DNA of 64,000 nucleotides from Calliopsis andreniformis (lineage: Eukaryota; Arthropoda; Insecta; Hymenoptera; Andrenidae). The stretch spans positions 20,315,001 through 20,379,000 of the forward strand of contig NC_135066.1 of the NCBI RefSeq assembly GCF_051401765.1, given 5' to 3'. The position numbers and the translations under genes were made by a program. Below the pieces are notes generated by a model that saw nothing but the letters and a program-made list of their open reading frames with translations, had not been told where the DNA came from and made no database searches. This document shows positions 44,641 to 56,523 of this stretch, piece by piece (position 1 is the stretch's first letter; each line of letters begins with the position of its first letter).

Positions 44641-45400
44641 ATGCACTATATAAAGGTGCTATAAAATTGTTAACACATACGCAGGAATGAGCGGGCGAGG
44701 CGCCACTCACACAGAGCCTAGCGCGCGGCTAACACACGGACTCCTAGGAACCGGCCGTGCAGTCCATTGGCGTGCGTTACGCATCGTTCTACACCAGCAC
44801 GTTATGCGTAAGAGAAAAGAGACGTTTTCGCTAATTTCTTCCTACGCATTCCATGACCCCGACTCACGCACATTTACGCATATTCGTTTCTCTAATCCTT
44901 TAAAACAACAAAGACGAAATGGTCATGAATATATCGATACACGGAATAGCTGAAATTCATCAATCTTTGGCCAGTGAATGCGTGGTTCCAAATGCTCCTT
45001 ATCGTTTCGTGTAAGGAACAAACGTTAATGATTCTTCAACATATAATACCACTAATTGAGAATACTTATATTTATTACTATGTAGTAATGTTAGTATCTT
45101 TTAATAGCTAGAAATGCATTAATTAGTATATATTATATGAATATATAACAGTATGTAACAATATATAACAATATTGCATGTATTCATAGAGTCTGTTTTT
45201 GCATTAATAATTGAACCCTGTTTTGCAGTGATGTGTTAATCTACAAATAACTCGATTTGGTAAATCGAGCATTTTTTACTAAAATAATTAATTTATAATA
45301 TAAACTAATATACTAATATAATTAATTTAAATAATTGTTCACACGTAAGGATATAGTAGTTTACAAACAAAATATAACGTAGTTCGTTTAGAACATGAGA
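44641..45400. other. GC-rich patch then AT-rich non-coding DNA
   Basis: 44690-44830 is strikingly GC-rich (GCGGGCGAGGCGCC, GCGCGCGGC) in this AT-rich window. The open frame 44687-44953 crosses it without recognisable motifs. It may be a repeat or a promoter-like CpG-rich patch. 45060-45340 is extremely AT-rich and shows nothing. Confidence 0.35.
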
Positions 45401-45401
45401 C

Positions 45402-46558
45402 TTAATTGATTTTTATTTTTTTAAATATGACGGACCAAAGCAAAAAATGTTTAAATAAATTGAGGTTAATAATGTGACTCTTGTAACATGAGTAATTACT
45501 ATCGGTAAAGTTCACCCATTCGGAGAGGAATTCACCTGCTGCTTGAACACTTTTGCTCCATTGGGTCACTGTGCCGATCCCGATCATTGGGGGATGATGC
45601 CCAGGTAGCGTTGATCGCAGGTATACAATACCACAAGAAGCTACCTTACATTTACAACACTTCGCGGTCACTAACATTGATCTCTTCACCAAACGAATAC
45701 TTGACCTTTTAATGACCGACAACCGATTATTGTGAAACGTTCAGCGGTATTCTATAAATAAAAACAAGATGTTACACAGTTCGACGGCGAAATTACGATC
45801 GATACTGGCGATTTTTTCCGAAGTTTCTTTCCTTGTGCCCTCGCATTCTTCCAGCGCGACTTCTCGGAGTGCAGCTTCGTCGAAATACTCGAATTGGATT
45901 TGCTAGTTGACGCCAACGAGGTTGAATCTTCTTCGGTTACTTTTTTTAGTGGAGATGGTAGTCTCTTCTTCGGGTCGATAAAGTCGCAAGCAAATTCATG
46001 GGGAAAAACAAAGACATATCAGATTAGTGTAGGAAACCGTAACGAGTGTCTCATAGATGTAGCCGGTTATGATCACAAGTATTGCCCTTCAAGTTCGAAG
46101 GAGCCATCCGTACCTGAGACTGAAGGCTGCAACGGTCGCATCGTGCTTAGCATTGAAGTCCTTTCGTTGCATTCGAACAGATGAAATATGGAATTACTCG
46201 TTGTTAAAAAACCCCCAGGAATCACCCCTTCTCGAGAGTTACACTTATTCTGGGACAACCTATACAATGCTTCACTCCCTCTCAACCCCAATAAACCAGG
46301 CCCAATCTGATTTGTATCACCGGTAGACCCCAACCAGCGTACATACAACCGCCCGTAATAAACCAATACATCTACTGGGTATCTTAGTTGAAATCGAGGA
46401 ACGTATATAAACCAAATAATAAGGCTGACATAAAAACGAGCATAAGTGCCAGGTGCTTTATTTGTATAAAAAATACTAATAAATATAGTATTATATGTAA
46501 TAATTGTCGAAAACATGTTTATAAAACATTCAGTGAAAGAAACTAAAGAGTCATGCAT
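45402..46558 (-). pseudogene. Unidentified coding-looking block (minus strand)
   Basis: Several minus-strand frames in GC-richer DNA look protein-like but do not connect. 46558-46073 is open for 161 codons (includes VLVYYGRLYVRWLGSTGDTN). At about 45890-45755 a segment reads FEYFDEAALREVALEECEGT and SEKIASIDRNFAVELC, an amphipathic, probably helical stretch that follows a TAG which could be part of a splice acceptor. 45722-45402 reads LVTAKCCKCKVASCGIVYL and PPMIGIGTVTQWSKS, with clustered cysteines. I recognise no family. It could be a decayed transposon gene in three frames, or exons of a host gene. Function is not assigned. Confidence 0.25.
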
Positions 46559-48520
46559 GAGATGTCAATGATAATTGAAAAATAAATCTTTTAGTAACAT
46601 TTGAAAGTATGAGTCTCTGTTCTTTACGCCTTTATTATGTTATAATAATATTCATTAAAAAAAATAAAATCGTTTATTAGTTTGATAGATTAATAATATA
46701 AAAAAATAGCACGTGAAAGCATTGGCGGAAATATCATAAGACTATCAAATTGCGAAACAAATGCGAACAGTAAACAGGCAACACCGTGACGTTCGGCTCA
46801 AATTTAACGCAGCTATCGCATTTTCACGGATCCACCGTCGGAAGGTGAAAATATTGTTCCAATCTCTTGATACGACAGATGTTTATTTTAACTAGGTATT
46901 CAGTTGTTACTTTTTTTAAAATTTAAATTTGAATTAATTTAGTTTTAATATGATTTTTTTGAGGATCTATCAAGAAATTGGTTAAAGCTTCTCCGATGCG
47001 AAAATCAAAGAGCTGATTAAACTTGTGTCGATACAAAGGAACCAAGAAGTTGTTTAAAGCTGATTGAAGGTAGTACGGCCAAGAATGACCCAGAAGTTAG
47101 TTATAAAAGTGTTAACTATACACAATTAAAGCTTCCTCTTTTGGAGGTACCCAGGAGCTGGTTAAGGCTGCTTCGGTTCGGAAGGATTCAAGAGTTAACC
47201 AAAATTATCTTAATCAAAGGAACTAAGAACTAGAGATTTTCCTTTTAGAAACGTCTCAATCTTAATCTGAACCTATATATTTGGTTTCTTGCCCTAACGA
47301 CGTCGAATTTATGATCGAAAATCGAGTTCCCTCATCGTAAGGGAAGAATGGAATAGTATAGCGTATGTGCACACAAGAGCTGCCATAGGATATTCGCTCC
47401 TGATAGTTCCTGGATGTTGAACGGATGGCATGTGGTAGCACCCCGTTGAAAAATATGTATGTATGTAGTAGATTCATCTCCTGATAGATCCGTTGTATCG
47501 TCATGAAGTGTTTTATAGGACTATGCGACGCCGTTTGAGACTTCGTATGTGCATAGAAGCGCACCGTGGTGCTTATGGTTTGAAAGGATTTTGTAGGTTA
47601 GGAATACTTTGAAAAGATTCTAGGTTAAGATGTTCGCTAACTATACATATTGTATGTTAAATTTCTTTATTATTAAATTTATTATAGTATGTTTTAGAGT
47701 TAAACATTGTTAGGCTATGGTATATTAGTCATTGAAAGCGGTGAGGTGTATCATAATCTATATAACTATCGAGGTTATAAATGTATCTTTTAATGCTTAT
47801 TTACCTAAAACCTAAGATACTTCAATCAGAATAAATCGCCGTAAGAATATGCTAAAAATATCTTAACACTTTTAATACTAGACTGAATTTGGTTGAAAGA
47901 TCTTCAATCAAATCTTTAGCCATTTGTTTCGTTTTACTCCTTCTAATTATACTTTTATTAACTGATTAAACTAATCATTTTAAATTGATATCTGTAAAAC
48001 TTAGGTATCTAACTGTTTCTAGCATAGAATGGAACAAAAAATTTCACATTTCAGTTAGTGATATATTATTAATCGTAGAACATAGTGTTTGAATTATGTT
48101 ACAGCAGTGCTCTGGAAACCTTTGCCGCGGCATGTAACGATTTTTCCTCATTGCAATTGACAACTTAATAATTCAATGTCTCTGTTTATTTATCAGCGTG
48201 AATTAAATGGACGTATTGACAATATTGAACCTATTATCAAACGTATATGGGCCATTTCTAAAATCATTGCCATTTATTACCTTTGTCAAATATATTATTT
48301 TAAAATGCATGAGAAAGGAAATATTAATAGGATTCGCTTGGTATTAAATAAAAATTTTACAGATGTGGGTTGTAAATCATTAACAATTACTTTAAATAGC
48401 AAAAGTCAATAACAAAGTAGCTCTTGAATAAGACTTGTACAGTCTTGTAGGTCCGCTAATAATAATATAATGGATTGGTTACTATTATATACAATTCCTG
48501 AGGAAATATATTTGAAGAAA
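46559..48520. other. Non-coding; no gene seen
   Basis: 46920-47250 contains loosely repeated AAGAGTTGGTTAAAGCT-like motifs (about five diverged copies at 46975, 47050, 47090, 47150 and 47195), suggesting a decayed tandem array. Frames 47262-47564 (minus) and 48176-48412 (plus) show no domain. Confidence 0.35.
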
Positions 48521-48522
48521 TA

Positions 48523-48649
48523 GAAAATAGCTTGTAACCTATTTACTATTTTAAGAAAATAGCTTGTAACCTATTTACTATTTTAAGAAAATAGCTTGTA
48601 ACCTATTTACTATTTTAAGAAAATAGCTTGTAACCTATTTACTATTTTA
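48523..48649. repeat. Tandem repeat, 32-bp unit, four copies
   Basis: Units start at 48523, 48555, 48587 and 48619, each reading GAAAATAGCTTGTAACCTAT followed by TTACTATTTTAA. The copies are essentially identical, with the last one diverging in its final bases, so the expansion is recent. There is no coding function. Confidence 0.95.
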
Positions 48650-50750
48650 TTAATTTAGTCATTAGATAATAAGACATACTAGAAGGTAAGTTGGGATATA
48701 AAAGGTATAAATAATGTAGAAAATTCAAATATTTCGAACTTTGCAGTTTCTTTAAGGAGCGTGGTAATTCCTGCGCATGGTTTAATAAATGAACTGCCAT
48801 GTTACCCTGTCATATCATTACAAAATGCATTAACTTATTTGACTACGAATGATATCAATTCAGAAACAAAGTCAACGACTTCTGAGTAAACTGAGCAAGC
48901 ATTTTGCAGACTGTTATCTATATCGTTGTTTCTGCTGAAAAGAGTATCAAACATTGAACATACGAAAAATTATACATTCTATAGCGTTTATAATTATAGC
49001 GTGTGTAAATAGAAATTTTGATAATTTTCACGGAACTCCTTTACGGATTTTGCAAATCTGAAACAGTAACAAAGTTAAACTTGGACGTAACGACCATTTC
49101 GACTTGCCAATAGTCGGCAATTTTCCATTACAACTGGATCAACCCTCCCAAGTCCCTCTGTCCCAAAATTAATTATGCTTCTTTTTCACAACAGTATTAC
49201 AATTTCCTCGACCACTCGAAATTTTTTATATCGATAGCATCGGTCCAGAAAAAGCGGTGCAATCGTACGAGAAGGTACCACGATCAAGTCGAAGGATATC
49301 GGTTCAAATATAACGCAAAGAAGGGAATATTTTACGCGGCATTAACATACGAATTCTGAAGGAACTAATAAAATTTCCATCATCGTGTGAAAGGGAAATT
49401 TGCATAATTCTATCATACTGACGCTCAATAGGGCTCCAACGGAACGCAGTAAAACAAAATTCGAAACTGAATATCCTTTTTCAGGATTATCTGTGAAGCT
49501 CGCGATTTCCTTCGACTAAATTCTCCGTCGACCATACGTGCTGCAAGCTATACGAGTTCAGCTGCCGGTATTACCAAGATCACCGGTGAGATAGTCTTCA
49601 TGTCAGACGTTCGACAAGTCGTTTTACAAGGCTGTAAAAACCTAGCGAAATATCTCCTTTTTCCGTGTCATGCAGAAACCACCCTTCCCTTTTTTCACCA
49701 CATTTACTGTAGCCCTGGCGAGCATTTTGCGATTGCCCGACTTGCATAGTACTGAAGCTATTGGATTTCAATAGAGATTATACATATACAGATTATGTAT
49801 GTATATTCATGTGTATAGCTATTCCGAATATTTCTCTAGGTACATCAAGTGAATCGATTGACAAAAATATAGAATAAAACAGTGTTTACCTTTCAGGAAT
49901 TTCTTCAATTTAAAAACTGATGGAAATGTTGCCTACATTGTTGCAAAAATAATTGTGCTCTCCTTATACACTTGTTTTCTAGAGCACTGTTTTGCACTTT
50001 TGATTTTTTAAACGTTATAATAACTCTGTTGTCACGGAATCAATCATGAAATAAGAATTTTGTTAAACGAAAAGTTGTGTATAATAACGGAACATTGAAT
50101 ATAGAACATTTGGAAAAAAAAATTATTATTGTACTTGAAGAATAAAAAGTGCAACACAACACCTTAGAAAACAACTGTAAAACTTTAATAAGAACGGTAC
50201 GATCATGAATGCAATAATATGCATACACCTTTTAGCAGTTTCTAAATTAAAGAACTTCTTGAAAAGTAAATACCTACTACTAAATCTGCAAAGTTATTTG
50301 TTTGGTAATCAAACTTTGTATGAATAAATTTCATTCTACATATTCCGTTAATTCAGTTTCTCACTTAAGATCACCATTTTTCTCCTTATACCATTGATTA
50401 GATAACATCAGTTACATATTTAAAGCATATTACGGGTTTTTATCATAACAGCCTCATTAATACAATTTTGAAAATGAGGTACATTTTTAATCGTTCTAAA
50501 ATTGTTTCAATGGGAATGTTCTAATATCAAACATAATAGTGTACATTGCAATGAATAATCCTCCTGAAAGTAATCACACAAAAGAAATATCTTAAGTTTA
50601 ATATTTTTCGAGTTACGGATTCAAAAAATCTTCCACCTAGTATTCCTAGGATTGAGGAAATGAAGCCTTGGAGGAAAAAATCTAACAATAGGCGTATTAC
50701 ATCTGAAGTTATGGCGGGCCTCGAAATAAAAAACATATAAGATATTAATA
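48650..50750. other. Non-coding; GC-richer stretch, no gene
   Basis: 49080-49680 is GC-richer than its surroundings, with no long frame and no repeat structure. It may be a host regulatory or transcribed non-coding segment. The rest is AT-rich and featureless, with a small chance frame at 50040-50228. Confidence 0.35.
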
Positions 50751-50754
50751 AAAA

Positions 50755-50838
50755 GATAAGAATATTGTAGAAATACACTATGAAGAAGAATATTGTAGAA
50801 ATACATATAATATGCATGGGATATTGTGTAGAAATACA
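50755..50838. repeat. Short imperfect tandem repeat
   Basis: AAGAATATTGTAGAAATACA occurs twice (about 50757 and 50788) and a shortened third form, GATATTGTGTAGAAATACAC, follows at 50819. The unit is about 31 bases. The minus frames 50527-50817 and 50621-50839 run across it. Confidence 0.6.
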
Positions 50839-51010
50839 CTGCTGCTCAAAAGTATGGAGCCACCTGACATCTTATTACTTTCTATTCTGTTATTTGAGGC
50901 TCCGTACAGACAGGTTCTGCGAACGCAAACAGAGCTGAGATCACCATGGGATGATAGATAAATGGAAAAGAAATGCCGCAGACAGAGTTAAAAGATTCTG
51001 GCGGTCACCG
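50836..51010. mobile_element. Tc1-like end fragment
   Basis: The block starts ACACTGCTGCTCAAAAGTAT, an end style common in Tc1-like elements. It contains a GCAGACAGAGTTAAAAGATTC segment that recurs, diverged, at about 53755-53780. No transposase follows. Confidence 0.4.
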
Positions 51011-54000
51011 AAAATACAGTGTCTCTGAGTTAATTAACTGAAATTTCCGATTGATGCATGCTATGGTGCATACTGTACCATACAGGGAAAATTTCAAGCA
51101 AATTGACGAACATATAAATGTCAAGGAAGCTGTCAAAAATGTATGTCTTGTTTGAAATATACAGAACCAAATAACTAGGATGCACCACTTCCTTCGAAGC
51201 AATTTTGATTATTTTTGTCTGACAGTTTGAATGCTGGTTGCTTTTGAATTCGAACCACTAGTAACTTGACTTGTGTGAACACTTGAACACATACCTGATA
51301 TTGGGCTACTTAAATACAAGTGACTTGAATTCAAGTAATTTGACTAATCTGAACATGGCGTAAGGGATAAACATTGAAATAAACTTATTTTGCGTTGTAG
51401 AAGTTTTTTACTAAGAAGATCTGTTTATGTCCAGAAGAATACAAGTAAGGAACACCTTAAATAGAAAATTTTGCTTGCATTTCAGCGTTTGAAAAGAGAC
51501 AACACTCTGGAAAATGTCTATACGAACGTAATAAGCAGGGTACAATCATGTTGGCAAAAAGATAGGAGACATTTGCAATGAGTTTTAAACAATAAAAAAA
51601 TTCGTGATTCGAAAATAATTTTATTTCAATGTTTGTTCCTTATTATCGAATGTAATAAATCGAAACAGCAATATAATCAGTACACTGACATCTTTCAAGT
51701 AGGTATAGTACAATCATGCGCAAGTTTACGCATTTTCGATAAATTTTCAAGATCGATTTATTAGAAAATGAAGCTAAGTACAGAAAAATGTCACTCTATA
51801 TTTTTTATTTATTTTTTTTATATGGATTCATCGTCCTTTAGTTTACATTATCAGTTTGATAAAACCCTGTATTTTAGTAACGATATTTTGTACATGTATA
51901 CATAACGATCGATCGTTATGCATATCTGCTTTCATAATTATTATTTTCGTTCATGCTGTATTAATTATTTCAAACTAGAATAATAATGATCAGATACTAT
52001 AAAAGTCAGCAATATATTAGTATCCACTACACAACTTATTCGAAAATCTATAAAAGAAAATTTAAGTGATGGATTTGGCAATAACAATACGACATTGTAT
52101 TTTGTTTTTTTCTACTGTCAATGAAGAAATAATAGGAACAAATTTAAATTATTTAAATATATTTTAAAGTTTGTCTTTAGTAAGGTAGCAGTTTGATCTT
52201 AGAAGACACCCAAAAACTCTCCCGAAATTTGTAAATACTCGAATATAGAATATTTCAAATTTAAACTTTAAAAAATTCAATGTTTTGACATTTTCAAGCC
52301 TTTAGAAGTTTTTAATTTTCAATGTAAAACACAAGGTGTCAATTATTCAATAAAAAAGAAAAAATTGGTCAATGTCACCCTCAAACACTGGGTCGTTGCG
52401 AAAGTGCTGTACTTCTTTTCGAGGTTAAGATGATTGTTGGCGAAAAAACGGAGTGAGGATGCAATTTAATTTCTTTATGCAATCACCGAGTGCGGTGGCC
52501 CACTTTCCGTATTCAGATTCGTTTAAGGAAACTCGCTGTTATTGAGTTTACCTCATAACGCTAGAAGGACGACATAACTTGACTGTGGACAGGTTGGACC
52601 CGTTTGAACTTCGACTTTTCTCGTGGAAAATTCAAATCTTATTCAAATCATACCACCCTGTTGTCTAAGCGTACAACTTTGCAAGGAAATATGCATGGGA
52701 TCATAGGTTTTTACAAATTGAAACGTTCAATATTAACAGACAATAAATAGTCGATTTTGGAGATCGCAAGGATAACGCCACTAACTGAATTTAAAAATAA
52801 ACAACTGATAGACGATTTCATTGATATAAGATTTTATTTTTAGGTTTCATTTGCCATTCAGTTTTAACATTTTACTTATAATTTTGATCTTTTATTTGTC
52901 ACTTTTATGTTAATAATAACGGAATAAACATTAGCGGTGAGATCCCTAATAATGGTTAAGTAACTTTTAATAGATGTAGTAGTTAAGTGTTAATTTTTTT
53001 ATTCATTTATTAGAATTTATTTTTAGCCATGTGAAAAATTGTTGAGTACTTTACCACATTCACTGTCTATACCAAAAAGATAGTTTACATGCAAGAAAAT
53101 ATTTCATATATTATTAAAAATGTTGGTAGTTATTTATACAGCTAACAACCTTGCCCATTTAAATGACCTTGAAATGCACATATTCTTAAGGTCAACAATT
53201 TTAACAATTATTAAATACAACCTATAAAATAGGTACATGTAAACGCCGGTCGGTCTTAATCAGAAACTATAAACGCAAAAATATTTTCGGTATTACATGT
53301 TGTATTTTTAAGATTTGGGACAAAATTGAGATAGTTTCCGGAGAGGCTTGGATTAGGTAGATCTAGATTATATTCGGGTCTGGTCTTGGTGCCCATGTAC
53401 ATACGCAGGCAAGAAAGACAAATCAGATAGATGTTGAACAAGAATCTGAGAAAAGCATCGTTAAAAATCATCATTTAAATTATTCTGGCATGCATACGGA
53501 TCATAATTGTCAGTATATTAATTTTAGAGTGTGCTGAGCGTAATAATTGTTCCTGAGAGGACCAAGACTCTATGCAAAGGTTATCATCCTCTTTAAATTA
53601 CAAATACAATAATATCTCGAAGTTACGCCTTTAAGTAATTATCTCCAAAATATTCGATGTAAATCGAGATAGAATTTAATATGTATTGTATTACTGCAAT
53701 ACAAGATTAGAGCTTAGAACATCCTGGGAAGATACATAAATGAAAAAGACGTGCTGCAGACAGAGTTAGAAGATTCTGCGTGTTGAGGTTACTTGGATCG
53801 AATACATGGCACAATGAATGTGAAGACAGATAATGAATTTATTTGATTCAAATGCAAACACCCTTCATAGTTTATAATGAACAAACAGAATAATTATGGG
53901 GAGATTAACCAACAACGAAAAATAACTTTATAACCGTCTCATCCTTTCTTCAACAACAAATCAACACACAGTCGTATGCGACTTCACGTCGTGTCCTCGT

Positions 54001-54470
54001 AATGTGCATTCCTTTCCTCACTCTAAACAATTTTGCCACGTATGCTGGAAACAATATATGTTGAAACCTTCAAGAGCTTCAAACATTTGTTAAGGATTTC
54101 ACTTTTCAACCAAGTACTATAAAACTGCGACACCATCGTGCTGCGCCAAACCATGCTGTACCATAATTAAGTCACTGACGCATAGATCAGGTTCCTCTGG
54201 GATCTTGCAATCCGAAAACTGAAGCTAAGCCCGAAACAATGGGAATCGTCCTAGTCCCTGATTGGTTCAGCTGAACTACAGACAAATGTATATAGGTTGT
54301 ACAAATAAACCAAAAGAATCAGTCTACTTTAAACAATCAAGAAGCTTTGTCCAGATCTCACAAGATTCAACTATCCCTTGTTTTTTAATTGAAACTAAGG
54401 AAGCGAGAATCAACGAATAAATCCAACTCAACATATCTCATTGATCATATCGCAACAATATATATTTTAC
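51011..54470. other. Non-coding; no gene seen
   Basis: About 3.4 kb, mostly AT-rich. 52380-52690 is GC-richer but without a frame. 53716-53780 repeats part of the Tc1-like fragment at 50936-51000. A direct CAAGTNACTTGAAT-type motif cluster is at 51250-51345. Frames 51005-51202 and 53256-53474 show no domain. Confidence 0.4.
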
Positions 54471-54473
54471 ATA

Positions 54474-55513
54474 CAGTGAATGTAAAAAGTATTCGTACAG
54501 TAATCAACTTGAACAAAAACTTTGCAGAACTTTGTTTATTACAAAAATACGTTAACAAAAATATATATACATGTTCTTAGAAATCTCTAGAACAAATGTC
54601 ATTAATAAAAAATTATTTATTTATATTTATTATGAAAATATTAACAAATTTCCAAAAATTGGCATAAAATATACACGTAATAAACATTCGTACACTTTTA
54701 ATTTTACAACAAAAACTATAAATTTGAGTACATAAACGTAAGAAAAATCAATCTATTTACTACTTTAGTATCTAGTGGGATTCCCTTTAGATTGTATAAT
54801 CGTTTTAAGCCTTTTCAGCATCGAATTTACTAAATTTTTTGTTACAGTCCTAGAAATTTTGTTCCATTCGTCTAGAAGTGCATTTTTTAAATTTTGTTTC
54901 AAAGAAATGTATTAGTCTCGAATTTCTTCTTCAAGATAACTCTGTAAGTACTCTATTACATTTACATCTGGAGACTGAAGGGACATTTTTAATTGCTGCT
55001 GCACACTATATGTATAGGATCCAGTTGCGTGTATTATAAGCATTATGCTTTGGATTATTATCTTGCAAAAATATATAACTGTCACGTAAGTCCATTTTTT
55101 TTGCACTAACCTGAAGATACTCTTTTATAATATCGATGTATATTTTGTGATCTATGTATATCATCGAAAAAATGGAGGGATCCAACCCCGCTTGCACTCA
55201 TACAGTCCTAAACTGAGACCGACCTCCTCCATGCTTTATGGTCTTCTACAAATTCAGTCCATTTGACCCAAACATATTATATTTCCTCTTATCAGTAAAT
55301 ATAACACGGTTCCAATACTCCACAGGAACATTAACGTACTCTTTCGCAAATTGCAATCGTTTCCATTTCTTAATTTCATTTACGAAATATTTCTTACGAG
55401 CTACTCTGCCATGATATCCTCTGTCCCTTAGAAAATTACGGGACGTAATAAACAAATTTTTGCAAAGTTTTTGTTCAACTTGACTACTGTACGAATACTT
55501 TTTACACTCAGTG
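54474..55513 (-). mobile_element. Tc1-like DNA transposon, 1040 bp, both ends intact
   Basis: The left terminus (54474-54523) and inverted right terminus (55463-55513) match over about 50 bases with few differences: CAGTGAATGTAAAAAGTATT versus CACTGAGTGTAAAAAGTATT, then TCGTACAGTA. TA lies on both sides (54472-54473 and 55514-55515). The transposase is on the minus strand and lacks its N-terminal DNA-binding half, because the coding part begins almost at the inverted repeat. The element is therefore non-autonomous, although its ends look good enough to be recognised. Confidence 0.9.
54765..55455 (-). pseudogene. Tc1-like transposase, truncated and frameshifted
   Basis: From 55455 the minus strand reads NFLRDRGYHGRVARKKYFVN, then NRVIFTDKRKYNMFGSNG (first catalytic Asp in FTD). 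After a frame change, IFLQDNNPKHNAY carries the second Asp (codon near 55062). After another, LQSPDVNVIEYLQSYL carries the last acidic Glu (codon near 54953), and the C-terminus EWNKISRTVTKNLVNSML ... QSKGNPTRY stops at 54765. Spacing fits a DD34/35E catalytic triad apart from the indels. The N-terminal paired helix-turn-helix domains (about 100 residues) are deleted. A stop at 54912 adds a further lesion. Confidence 0.85.
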
Positions 55514-55515
55514 TA

Positions 55516-56000
55516 GAAACGAATCCTACCTCGATCATAATATGTATAACGATTTACGTATATATGTGGAGGATATATATATATTTACACTTATATGTAA
55601 AACCTTACATTATGATCAAGATAGGATATATACACACCCTACCCTCAACATCAGAGATGACAAAAAGTACCGAAAAATCCTCAAAGGTGCATCAAACTAG
55701 GCGTCCGGGTAGACTGAATTGGCGATGCTCGTGCGCTGCGACAGGTATCTTAACGAATTAACTCAATAAGACTGAACAGAAATATTTACTGTATGTCCAA
55801 CTATTAGTAGAATTTTCTCGGTTTTGTACTGTACTCGTTCTTTGAAAATAAAGAATTCAGAATTTAATTCCTGCTTTCCATGCAAATGAGATTTATAAAC
55901 AGTTACATTCCTTGGTCGAACTTCTTATACACACTTGTAGATGCTTCAGCGAACCAAGAAGCCATATCAGATAGGACATTTGAGGCTTCCACAGCCCGGC
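55516..56000. other. Non-coding between Tc1-like and Penelope-like elements
   Basis: A TATATG-rich simple stretch lies at 55555-55600. The frame 55471-55761 starts inside the Tc1 end and has no domain. 55930-56000 may already belong to the Penelope-like element. Confidence 0.35.
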
Positions 56001-56179
56001 ATCATACAGTTCTCACTGTCGAAGTTTTCGGGCGTAAGCCGCGTGCTAGTGGAATTACTTTCCCAACGTTTTATTAGGGGGTCAAAAGACACTGATACTG
56101 ATATGTGCCTCGTAGCGTTCTATTATTATACCGGAGCTTGTTCATGTTTTGGATCACTGCATACTAATCAAACCATCAC

Positions 56180-56523
56180 CACAACCAAATCCAAACGCAT
56201 CCTGGAACGCACCAGCTTTGCCTTACTTCGTGAAAGGATCGGTTATATCAAGAACGAAATCTCCCGCATATCCAACAAGTTCCTTTACCTATCCCTTGAC
56301 TTGACCAACCATATCAATTCAGAACTATGGAGTAAGGTGGATCGACTCAACGATGAGATTAAGAGTGCATACTATTCGTACTTAGAAACAAAAAAAGAAA
56401 TTTAACAAGTTGCTGAAGTCTAAAACCTAACTCGAGCCACTGAATAACACAGTAAAGAACCTTACTGACCTCCCCTTGTCCTGTATGATTTATCCGTCCT
56501 AGCCAAAGGACATAACTTTACCA
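56180..56523 (+). pseudogene. Penelope-like ORF, N-terminal part
   Basis: The plus frame ending at 56405 carries, in its last 75 codons, LLRERIGYIKNEISRISNKF, LTNHINSELWSKVDRLNDEI and YSYLETKKEI. This is a helical, probably coiled-coil region as found ahead of the RT in Penelope-like proteins. After a stop, further pieces in other frames (LEPLNNTVKNLTDLPL, AKGHNFT) lead toward the RT frame. The true start is not recoverable, because the upstream part of the open frame reads through the inverted terminal segment. At least two frameshifts are involved. Confidence 0.6.

Noticed and set aside
54190..54240. Resemblance to the central part of 5S rRNA
   Set aside because: Only a short stretch around GAAGCTAAGC is suggestive. 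The flanks do not fit a 5S gene.
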